Assembly (NCBI GenBank): GCA_031772625.1
Contig: CM062813.1
Span: 768,862,720 to 768,926,719 of the forward strand
Source: Pinus tabuliformis
Taxonomy: Eukaryota > Streptophyta > Pinopsida > Pinales > Pinaceae
DNA: 64,000 nucleotides
Direction: 5' to 3'
Notes under the pieces: generated by a model
Database searches by the model: none
What the model saw: only the letters and a program-made list of their open reading frames with translations
What the model was told of the DNA's origin: nothing
Part shown: positions 54,701 through 64,000 of the stretch, piece by piece
How the letters are laid out: the number at the start of each line of letters is the position of its first letter
How positions within the stretch are numbered: the stretch's first letter is position 1
Made by a program: the position numbers and the translations under genes

Positions 54701-55861
54701 TACCAACTACCCTATGAAGATGTCAATACTATCTTTAAAATCCATTATAGGGTAGCTAGGAAAAAGGGTAGGGGTAGTCAACCAATGGCCAACTCATCCT
54801 CTTCCAACACATCCATGAAAGGTGAAATCGGAAATATGTTCGAAGATTTCAAGAGTGAAATGCTACAAACCCTTTCCCTACAGATGCACACTATGCACAT
54901 CAAGAGAAAGTAGGAGGAATAAGAGAGAGCATTAGCCATCTTCTACACCGGATGCACAAGAAGGCACCATAGGAATGAATTTCCATTAAACCTCATAGAA
55001 ATCTACTCGATTTGTGAAGAAAACCACTCCATAGACAAGTTTCATTCTCTACCTGGACTAAAATCTATGTATCGGGGAACTGAAGGGGTGACTGAACAGC
55101 TCTGCAACATAAATCAAAGGAGGCCTCATGGGCCTCAACCACACCAGTAGGGCATGCAAGGGTCATCCTATGCATATTAAAACCCTAACCAAAACATATC
55201 CATTCCCACTTGGGCCCCCCCTGCTCATCCGTCCTGGTCTACACCTTCTCCTTAGTCTTCTACACCTCAGTACCATTCCCAGCCGACCAACTAGCCATTT
55301 CAACGATACACTCCTCCACAGCCTTAGTGGAATGCATCACCCCAGGGGTGGAGGCCCCCATACAACAATGCTCCAGCTTTATTGCCTTCACCTCCTACTC
55401 AACCATAGCTTTTACACCCTGCACCCAAACAACCTCAGATTCATGCCCAACCAAATCCGAACCCGAACAACAGACAGGCACAACAGGTCTACAGTGGAGA
55501 GACATCCTACCCTGCTTATGCTGTGGAAATTCAAGAAATCAACCTGAGGTATAGGAGAGTACTCCCAAACAACCAACCTCCATCTCCACCAAGGGAGAGT
55601 GAGGAGGAAAGAGAGGAAAGTATGCCTAGAGTGAATCCACCACCCTTTCCTAAAATATTAGTGCATCCAATCTAGCCTACCCTAGAAGAGAATGAACTTC
55701 TGTGTGAACTGAAAAATCTATGTGTCAAAATTCCACTTCTCCAAGCCATTAAGGATGTACCTATTTACAACAAAATGATTAAAGAGAAGTGTTTCAAACA
55801 TCTAGGGAGGCGAAAAAGAGACACCCCTACCATTAATGTCATTGGACAACTGTCTGAATTA
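54701..55861 (+). pseudogene. Element D Gag C-terminus and Pro-rich linker (broken)
   Basis: Frames with several stops. A degenerate knuckle-like ICEENHSIDKFHSLPGLKS near 55010 is followed by a long Pro/Gln/Ser-rich stretch (55130-55500) and then RVLPNNQPPSPP. A cluster of CCTAT and CCACC words gives this part its own base composition. No intact domain. Confidence 0.6.
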
Positions 55862-56270
55862 ATGTTGGGCAGGTTATTTTCCCAAAGTATTTAGATCTTG
55901 GGAGCCCTATAGTAGATGTGCACATTAATGGCACCATTGTCCAACACACCTTAATTGATCTTGGGGCTGGCATTAATGTAATGACTAAGGACACCATGCT
56001 CAAGCTAAATCTCCAGGGTTCATTAAGAAAGACCACAACAGTCTTGCAGCTTGCAGACCATTCCACAATAGCCCCTGAGGGGATTTTTGAGGATGTGATG
56101 GTCTCCATTGACTCCTAGGAGTACCCTGTCAACTTCCCAATTCTCTAGCCTAAGGCCAAGCTTAATGGCTATCCTCTCATACCTGGGAGGCCTTGGTTAG
56201 CCACTACTGATGCCTACATCAGCTACAAGGCTAGAAACATGACTATAAAAAATGGGCATCTATCCAAGTA
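55862..56270 (+). pseudogene. Element D aspartic protease (broken)
   Basis: TLIDLGAGINVM at about 55948-55983 gives the active site as Asp-Leu-Gly, and GSLRKTTTVLQLADHS continues the fold. TAG codons near 56116 and 56147 interrupt it. The end reads LIPGRPWLATTDAYISYKARNM. Confidence 0.8.
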
Positions 56271-56589
56271 GTTGATCTTGTACCCTCCTGCTCAGCCATC
56301 TTTAGAACATGATTTACCTTTATGGCTGGAAGAGAAGGAAGAAGATGAATTTTACTCAACCCAACTCTATACCCTAGAAACCTCCATGGGAGGAGGATAG
56401 CGAGATGAAGATGATTTGATTGAACACATACTCCAAAATCCAACTCCCAACACCTTGTCCTTAGAAGAAGTAATGAAGGAAACCAAGAGCAACCATCAGA
56501 TTGATCTATGATTAGCTGATTCAAGACCTAGTCGTGTCAAGACAATAGAATTCGACCCTGAAAGAACATTGAAAATCAACCCCTCTCTT

Positions 56590-57380
56590 TCTATACACCA
56601 AGAAAAATAGTTGTGCAACATGTTAAGGCACCATTTGGATGCCTTTGCTTGGAGTTATGAAGAAATGAAGGGAGTGCACCCCTCACTGTGTACTCACCAC
56701 ACTTCTATCAAAGAAGATTGCAAACCAGTCTGACAACCCCAAAGGAGAATGAATCCAGCTCTCAAGGATATAGTGAAAGAAGGATTGAAAAAGCTGATAG
56801 ATGCAGGATTCATTTACCCTATCTCAAACAATGAGTGGGTTTCTCCTTTGGTGTTGATTCCAAAGAAAAGTGGGAAGTGGAGGATTTGTGTTAATTACAG
56901 AGAAGTAAACAAAGCAATAAAGAAGGACCATTTCCCTCTATCTTTCATTGACCAAGTATTAGATGGCCTGGTAGGGGAAAAGTTCTTCTCTTTCTTAGAT
57001 GGGTTCAACAGATACAATCAAATCCAGATTAGCCCAGAGGACCGGGATAAAACCACCTTTGCCTGTCCTTGGGGTACTTTTGCTTATAGGTTCCTTCCTT
57101 TTAGCCTATCCAAAGCCCCTGCCACTTTCCAGAGGGTAGTCCTGAGTATCTTTGCCGAGCTAGTCCATGATGCAGTGGAAATTTATATGGATGACTTTAT
57201 ACCCTATGGGTGTGATTTCTATGAGGCTCTCTCCAACTTGGGTAAGGTTCTAAACAATTGCATTGAAATTAACCTATACCTTAGTCCCGAAAAATGTGAG
57301 TTCTTGATGACTACAGGGATTGTTCTAGGTCACTCAATATCCCAGAAGGGATTGCAGGTAGACCAAATAAGATAGCCATC
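56590..57380 (+). pseudogene. Element D reverse transcriptase (mostly open)
   Basis: Open from 56749 to 57375: IDAGFIYPISNNEWVSPLV, WRICVNYREVNKAIKKDHFP, FSFLDGFNRYNQI with the first Asp, and VEIYMDDFIPYG with YMDD at 57184-57195. The pattern CPWGTFAYRFLPFSLSKAPATF fits the Athila type. A frameshift or stop follows at 57373 in the thumb region. Confidence 0.9.
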
Positions 57381-57589
57381 ATCCAAAGGGTCTTAGCTCC
57401 GAAAAAACAGAGAGATGTCAGAAGTTTTATAAGTTTAGCTAAATACAATAGGAGATTTATAAGAGACTTCAGCAAGTTAGCTTCTCCTTTATTTGGGTTA
57501 CTGGTCAAGGACTCCGAATTTGTATGGTAAAAAAGTTGTCAAGAAGCGTTGGACAACCTAAAGGACAAGTTGACTACTACACCTGTACT

Positions 57590-58073
57590 TTGAGGCCCAA
57601 ATTGAGCTCTTCCTTTCCATATACATGTCGATGCCTCTCACAAAGCCATAGGAGAAGCTCTAGGCTAGATAGATGACAAGCTACCTTATGCCATTTACTT
57701 CATCAATAAGAATCTGTCAAAAGCCAAACTAAACTACACAGTGACTGAAAAAGAGCTCCTAGCTATTGTGCATTCATTGAATAAGTTTAGGCATTACATT
57801 ATTGGTTACCAAACATTTGTGCATACTGACCATGATACAATTAGATACTTGATGAATAAACCTGATGTAATTGCCCGGATTATTAGATGGTTACTTTTAT
57901 TGCAACAGTTTGATTTAACTATTATTGATAAGCCTGGCAAGGTGAATGTTGTTGCAGATTTTTTATCTAGACTGACTTTGCCTACAGGGGAGGAAGGAAT
58001 GGTTGATGATCAACTACCAGATGAACACTTATTCACCATACAGTTCTCTCTCCATGGTTTGTTGACATGGTAA
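57590..58073 (+). pseudogene. Element D RNase H (broken)
   Basis: LPFHIHVDASHKAIGEALG is followed by TAG near 57668, so the first Asp is present. NYTVTEKELLAIVHSLNKFRHYI (Glu) and VHTDHDTIRYLM (Asp) follow in the open frame 57741-58073. It ends before integrase. Confidence 0.85.
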
Positions 58074-58105
58074 ATTACTTGGTGTCTGCATAGTTTCCAC
58101 CAAAT

Positions 58106-59391
58106 TTGTCCTCCAAGGAAAAGAGCAGGATTGTAAGGAAGAGCACCACATTCACTTGGATTGGGGGCAACCTCCTCAAAATAGGCCTAGATCAAATTTT
58201 GAGAAGATGTGTCAAGGAGGAGGAAGTCTTTGACATCCTTCTGACCTGTCATGATAGACCTTGTGGAGGTCAATTTTCAGCCAAAAGAACAACATTCAAG
58301 GTACTACAAGATGGTTATTATTGTTCCACTCTTCACCAAGATGTGAGGAGGTATACTAGTCAGTGTAATTGGTGCCAAAGGATGGGGAAACCTACCCCAA
58401 GGGATGAAATTCCTCTGCAACCTCAAGTGACTTTCAAGCCATTTAACAAGTGGGGCATGGATTTCATTGGACCCATTGACCCTCTATCCAAGCAAAAGCA
58501 ATACGTCATTATGTGCACTGACTATTTAACCAAGTGGGGTGAAGCCAAGGCCATCAAAGAAGCAACAGAAGAAAAAGTGGTTGAATTCTTAAGGGAAAAT
58601 GTATTGTATAAGTTTCAGTACCCTAGAGAATTGGTCACTGATCAAGGCAATCAATTTACATCTCACATTATTGAAAACTTGTTAAGCCAGCAAAAGATCA
58701 AGCACAAAACATCCACTCCTTACCACCCACAAGCTAATGGGCAAGTGGAGGTAACCAAACCAATAGAGCACTAGAGGGAATTCTGACCAAAGTGATTAGC
58801 AGCAACAGAAAGGATTGGGAAAATAGATTAGTTGAGGCCACTTGGGCCCACAATACCACCTAGAAGACCACCACTTGGTTTACTCCTTATAAGCTGGTCT
58901 ATGGGAAGAAAGCCCTGTTGTCCATTGAATTTGAATACAACACCTTAAGAATAGCAGCACAACTGGATCTAGATCTCACGAGGGCACAACAAGAAATATT
59001 GCTCTAGCTAAATGGATTAGATGAACTTAGGACGGAGGCCCTCCTACACACAGAGGTGACTCAAGTTCAAAGCAAAATTTGGCATGAAAATAATATAAAG
59101 GACAAGCGGTTTCAAGAAGGTGATTGGGCTTTGTTGTGTAATTCCAGGTACAAGGATTTTAAAGAAAAGTTAAGGACTAGATCGTTAGAGCCTTATGTCA
59201 TAGAAAAATGTCATGAGAATGGTTCGGTACAGATAAGAACCATTGATGTAGAGGCTATCCCTTTACTTGTCAATGGATATAGATTGAAGGTCTATAAGAA
59301 GCCCTTGTCAAAGCAAGAATTCATCAATGGAATCAACAATACAATGATGGTAGTGGAGCAAGTCTCAGCTTCCACCCCATCAAATCCCTGA
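58106..59391 (+). pseudogene. Element D integrase (broken)
   Basis: The zinc domain has CHDRPCGGQFSAKRTTF, where the second His is Gln, then CNWCQ. The core has WGMDFIGP (Asp), VTDQGNQF (Asp) and ANGQVEVTK (Glu). The frame 58106-58774 ends with TAG near 58772, further stops follow to 59010, and 59056-59391 holds the C-terminal domain (GDWALLCNSRYKDF, RLKVYKKPL). Confidence 0.87.
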
Positions 59392-61588
59392 AAAAAGAGA
59401 AAATAAATAATATAAATAAATAAAGAGACTCGGGTGAAAACCTCCATGAGGCACCTAAGTCCCATTGTTGGGTTGAAAACCTCTTGATGTGGCCCAATGT
59501 TGTTAAAAAAAGGATAAAAATATAAAAATATCTCTGGGTGAAAACCTCTTTTGAGGCACCTAGGGCAGGAAACTAAGATGAAAACCTCCTTGGAGGCAGA
59601 CTAGTTGTTTTCTAAAAAAAAAAATTGAAAAAACAAAGAAAAATTAAAAGATTTTTTTTTTGTTAATGTTGTTTGTGGGTCAACAGAAGGAGGATAAGTG
59701 CAGCTTGAGAGGAACATAAGGACCTAGAAAATCCATATTTCAATCCCTCCATCTCATATTCTCCATTATTTCATCCATTCTTCCATTTATGAACTCCTCA
59801 AGCTCAGTTTACACAGGCTCTGTGTTTTCTACAGGATTCCCTGTAATCCTACAAGATTCCTTGTAAACCTACAGGAGTTTCCTGTAGGAATTACAATGGC
59901 CTTGAAAATCCCAAGTAAAGTGGTCCTAGAGGAAGGGGATGACAAGCCTAAGTCTAAAGAAAAAATTAAATAAATAAATAAACCATTCACTCCACCACAT
60001 CATTTCCATGCCTCTCATCCATGTCAGCCCTGCATCCATCTAATAAATCAATTCAAAAACATAGTCTACAAAAGAAAAAGAAAAAAAACAACAACAAATA
60101 GAAGAGGGAGAGGAGAAGAAAAGAGGGACAGTACCTGAAGAGCACAACCCTCGCCTACCATTACTTTAAACCCTTCTCCACTCATGTCAACAACCCTCAT
60201 GCTCCAAGAGTAATGAAAATGATGAAAATTTTAGGGGATAGGCAGCTACAGGATATCCTGTAGGTTTCCTGTAGGAAATATTGTAGCAACCTATCCCACA
60301 AAGGAAACTTCACATGTTTGCAACCATCTTCAGCACAAGGATTCCAAGGTTGAGGCAGCTCCTCCAGAGCTCAATAGCAATAGCAAGATCACCAACATCA
60401 CTCTCCAGCACCTACACATTAAAGGAAACAAGCATCAAAAGAGGCCAATACACAAAAGAATATGCATCAAAAACACAACACAAAGACATCACTCTCTAGC
60501 ATGCATCATCATCAATGCATATTACTGACAAGGATGTCATCTTACTCATGCTCTCTCGTTAGTACGATATCATCAAAACTGTAGGATCATGTAAAAGTTG
60601 GTTTTATAAGCAAAGGTGGCCATTTAGCTTGCCCATCTTTGACTAGTCGATGAGGAGAAAACAGTTAGACCACTCCACACGTGGCAGCAGTCAAATTAGA
60701 AGAAAAAGGAGATAAGGCCAAAAATGGTTAAGTTACAGAGGAACGAAGTGGGAGATGATTACGAGGTAAGGTGGAATGATGGACTGATAGTGGGACCAAC
60801 AGTCCAAAAGGAGGTTCTCGTACTTAGACAGCCAGCACACCATCCCACACGATCATCCATATTTGGAAATAAAACATTGATTCCAATACAATGAGAGCAT
60901 TAGTAATCTCAAGAATTCATTGAAAATAGGTTTCTCTCTTCATTCTTGAAGAAACACTTCCAGGATACAATTAGAATTTGTAGCATAGGAGACCTATAGG
61001 ATCCTACAGGAAAACCTACAGGCTTATCAATGGGCACTAAGGGAGGAGAAATCAAAGGTTGTCATCAACAGAACGTAACAAGTGAGGTAGGAGCTATACC
61101 TTCCATGTTTTCTAGTTAAAAGAAGAAAAATAATCAATTTGATTAAGGGAATTTCAGTCTAGGAGAATTGTATGCAGAGTTAACATTCAAGCTTCTCTCA
61201 CTTACCATAATTCTTGAATTGTATCCATACAAGCCTCCACAATTACCAGGGAAAGATGACAGGAGGTTTTAACAAGAGGGAACCCACAAACACAGTAAGG
61301 ATCCACCAACATCCTCCTATAGTAGAAATTTTCACAAGGCACCAATGGATGGGGTTATTTTAGAGGATGAGAGGATACGATGATGAGGTGGCCAGAGACT
61401 TTTCTCTCTCACTCATACCCCTCACTAGGACCCATGCCATTGCTCTGGTGAAAGGCTTATCAATAGTAATTACCCATGAAATTATAAGCAGAATCATGAC
61501 ACCCACTTTCAGGTAACCATGGAGAAAATAAGATAAGGGTAACAACACCCTTGCAAAGAAGAAATTATTTTTAGAAGGGGAGGAGCTA
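59392..61588 (+). other. Noncoding region after element D integrase
   Basis: About 2.2 kb without a protein-like frame. It begins with repeated GGTGAAAACCTC and GAGGCACCTA words (59440-59600), then A-rich runs (about 59615-59660). Clusters of CCTACAGG/CCTGTAGG words stand at 59831-59894, 60246-60285 and 60991-61023. Confidence 0.7.
60246..60285. repeat. Palindromic CCTGTAGG cluster in element D
   Basis: CTACAGGATATCCTGTAG (60246-60263) is a perfect 18-bp palindrome. It is followed by GTTTCCTGTAGGAAAT. Confidence 0.88.
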
Positions 61589-63650
61589 ATGGAGGACAAA
61601 AATGGGGTCAGAAGAGGAAGCATTCCATATCCTTGGAATGAATTTAGTTACCACCTCATTAAATACATATCATGTGATGGGAGATACAGTGTGGTGTATG
61701 GATACCACTTCAGACTCCTCCAAGAGCTGAGTTTTGGAGCAGACACACCTCCTCAAAACAGATTAAGTATACCCTAGTTTCTTCTTCAATCAATGATAGA
61801 CATGAGAATCGAAGTGCAGGAGGGAAAACATCAACAACTAGCACATCATGGGTTGATAAAACGCATCCTAGAAGATTCTCTACAAAACCTAAGACTCCCT
61901 ATTACATGGACAAGCTTTAGAGACATGCGGGTGGGAGGGGCAATTCAAGCTCTTGAATATGAAAAAAAGCTCCACTGCTAGTGAAAGGGAAGAAGAGATA
62001 GAAGGATAAAATGAAGAGGAAATAGAAGAGGAGAATGAAGAGGAAACAGAGGAAGAAAAGGAGGAGGAGAATGAATAAGAGACAGAAGGAGAAACAAAAT
62101 ATGATACAGATGAGCAGAGTGAGAAACTAGAGGAAGAAAATAAAGAGAAAGATAAGAATGAAAAGGAGAATCGAAAAGAGGAAACTGAATAGAAGGAAGA
62201 GCAGAGGTCTATAGTTCAAGACAAATAAGGGGAAGAATAACCAAGGGTGTCTCCAGAACCCACTGAGATAGTGGTAACAATTGCTCTTACTTTCCTAAGT
62301 ACACCTATCAAGTCAAAAGGGAAAAGGAAAAGACAAACCCCACTATACTTTAGGACAAGAAAGAGCACAAGGATTAGGCAAGGAAGACCTCAAACCCCCA
62401 CAAAACTCCAATTGTCATTGAGGATTCACCAAAGTAGCAAGAAAAGGCAGCCCCTCTAGAGAAAAGTCAAGGAGAAGGATCATCAGGACAAGCCTCTCCC
62501 AAATCCCCCATCACTTATGTTAGGAGGCATGTCACAATGTCAGCATCATCAAAAGAAAAAGGTCTCCTACAGGAAGCAGAGGCCATCCTATAGGAAACCC
62601 TGTCAAACCTACATGATGTACAGAAAAGGGACCAAGAAGGTATCACTCCATAAGAAATAAAGGAATAAAACCAAGAACTAAGGGAACCTAGTCCACAACC
62701 CAACCTCAGCTCCTACTACAGATTCACTGAAGGAGGTAGGGTAATCCCACAAAATTTTTCCATCCCATTATTCTTTGAACTTGAAAAATAGAGGGCATGG
62801 ACACACAGGTGGATGCAAATTTCCAAATCAAAAAGAGCGGAGGATGTAGGACACATGGAGGAGAAATTGAAGGAGATGGGAACAATGGCTACAATTCCAA
62901 ATCAAGAATTTAGCATAGAGAGGCACCATTCCCTTCCAAGACTATAGACAATTCATTTATCTCTATGATCAAAGCACCTTGGAAGATAGAACAAAAATTT
63001 CTAAGTTCTACCTACACAGCTTGGCCTTGACGGATTTGAATGTGTGGGAATCAAATTCAAAACTAGGAGACTTGCAACTGATGGACTTAGCATCATGGAT
63101 GAATCATGAGGAGGCAAGAGCTACATAGATGAAAAAGCTAATGGCAAGATAAGTGATAGAACCCCTCATGATCAGAGCTGAAAAATCTAATCCAATGGTT
63201 ATCATCAGCACTCACAACCTCATTCCAAATGATCCTAAGCTTGTACCTAGGTACCTTGCTGCACAAGGAAAATCAGTCACACACTTTGAAGAAATGTTTA
63301 GACTTCTATGAGATAACAACACACAAGCTTTCCAAAGGAGGTGGAACACCTGGCCTCACAGCCTAAAAATCATAGAATACTATTCTCCTCATAGAATGAG
63401 AGAGGCATTAAATAGAACACCCATATATAAGCAGGCTCTACAAAGACTGAAAGTCAATTGGATTAGATTGAGACTTAGTCCACCACTGCTTTAAGGAATG
63501 TTGGAAGGGAGGAGACAAGAAGAAGAAATGAAGCAGTGGGAAGAGATAGAGAGGAAGGCGGGATTTTAGTCATAGGAAGAGGAAACTACAATAGAAGCAT
63601 GGGATGTCAGGAAGGCCACCAGAGCAATGAAGGACATGGACATAGATTAA
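61589..63650 (+). pseudogene. Degenerate third ORF of element D (env-like position)
   Basis: A frame from about 61589 reads SIPYPWNEFSYHLIKYISCD and YGYHFRLLQELSFG, passes a TAG near 61775 and continues to about 61981. A Glu/Lys-rich stretch with several stops follows (61982-62215), then a Pro/Arg/Lys-rich one (62247-62460), and from about 62990 a further readable part (FYLHSLALTDLNVWESNSK, HNLIPNDPKLVPRYLAAQG). I do not recognise the protein. Its place between integrase and the 3' LTR corresponds to the env-like ORF of Athila elements. Confidence 0.5.
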
Positions 63651-63684
63651 GTTGGTCAAAGCATGAGAAACACTTTCAGTAGGG

Positions 63685-64000
63685 TGTGATGATGAGCATC
63701 ATCATTGGGTAACTATATGGACCTTAAAGCACCTCCAAGCTTACTAAAATCAACTCTTCTCATAATTCCTTACATGTTTGAAATATATTTTTCTTAATGA
63801 GATGAGTAAAAGTAAGATGTTATGTCTAGTGAGCTAATGTGCATTGATTATAGATTTTTGAGAGCAAATCATGGCAATTTTGGCTAATTAAGGTGTAGGA
63901 ACTCGAATGAGACAAGAAGGAGAGATTATAGGGGATGAATCTTCCTCATTAAATCCTCACTCATTCGAATATCCCTCAATCAAATCACACTAGCTCGGAC
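63685..64000 (+). repeat. Element D 3' LTR, cut by the window end
   Basis: Begins TGTGATGATGAGCATCATC and matches 51632-51950 along its length, with a short indel near the start. Confidence 0.88.

Larger units (their letters stand above)
51632..64000 (+). mobile_element. Element D: Athila-like Ty3/gypsy, runs past the window end
   Basis: The 5' LTR starts near 51632, and the first 316 bp of a matching 3' LTR begin at 63685. The primer binding site is of the Athila type and the order is gag, protease, RT, RNase H, integrase and a third degenerate frame before the 3' LTR, as in Athila elements with an env-like region. Multiple stops and frameshifts show that it is not autonomous. The two LTR starts differ by about 8 percent, so it is about as old as A. 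Confidence 0.88.

Overview
The window is repetitive nuclear DNA from a plant with a large genome, and I see no ordinary host gene in it. Everything recognisable is a retrotransposon or retrotransposon debris: one Ty1/copia element, one 5'-truncated LINE, one Ty3/gypsy chromovirus-like relic, three nested Tat-lineage-like Ty3/gypsy elements, one Penelope-like fragment carrying a hammerhead ribozyme, and one Athila-like Ty3/gypsy element. Primer binding sites matching plant tRNAs, the Tat and Athila lineages, and a Penelope-like insertion together suggest a seed plant, most likely a gymnosperm such as a conifer. This is an inference from transposon content, not from a marker gene.

Left part (1-19983). 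A degenerate copia element (about 796-5190) sits between two copies of a 699-bp block (97-795 and 4986-5684). Both copies carry the same truncated RNase H end fused to the same foreign segment. Next comes one end of a minus-strand LTR element: a 2.1-kb LTR at 9330-11447 whose internal DNA runs leftwards from 9329. A LINE (6667-8644) is inserted in that internal DNA with an 18-bp target duplication. A heavily broken chromovirus-like gypsy follows (11453 to about 16000), then about 4 kb without a recognisable feature.

Central part (19984-51618). This is a four-level nest. Element A (LTRs 19984-21017 and 50585-51618) contains element B (LTRs 26511-27556 and 49374-50422). B contains element C (LTRs 27965-28980 and 42395-43911). 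The 3' LTR of C contains a Penelope-like insertion (43096-43568). Five-base target duplications fit each level: CCAGG/CCAAG, GCATG/ACATG and CCCCT/CCCCT. LTR divergence falls from A to B to C, as nesting requires. A and B encode only Gag, zinc knuckles and protease. C encodes Gag, protease, RT, RNase H and integrase, a second archaeal-type RNase H, and an antisense gene with a plant mobile domain and one intron. All three share related primer binding sites, polypurine tracts, leader parts and a 3' noncoding block. C therefore looks like a relative of the autonomous helper for the A and B families.

The 3' block shared by A, B and C holds a series of small hairpins. Their loops are conserved (RACTCGTTAAAA-like), while their stems differ in sequence yet stay complementary. 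This is the strongest candidate here for an undescribed functional element. The other notable RNA structure is the hammerhead ribozyme in the Penelope-like insertion.

Right part (51632-64000). An Athila-like element starts 8 bp beyond the target duplication of A. It has a 2.1-kb 5' LTR, an Athila-type primer binding site, broken gag, protease, RT, RNase H and integrase, a degenerate Glu-rich third reading frame, and the first 316 bp of its 3' LTR before the window ends.
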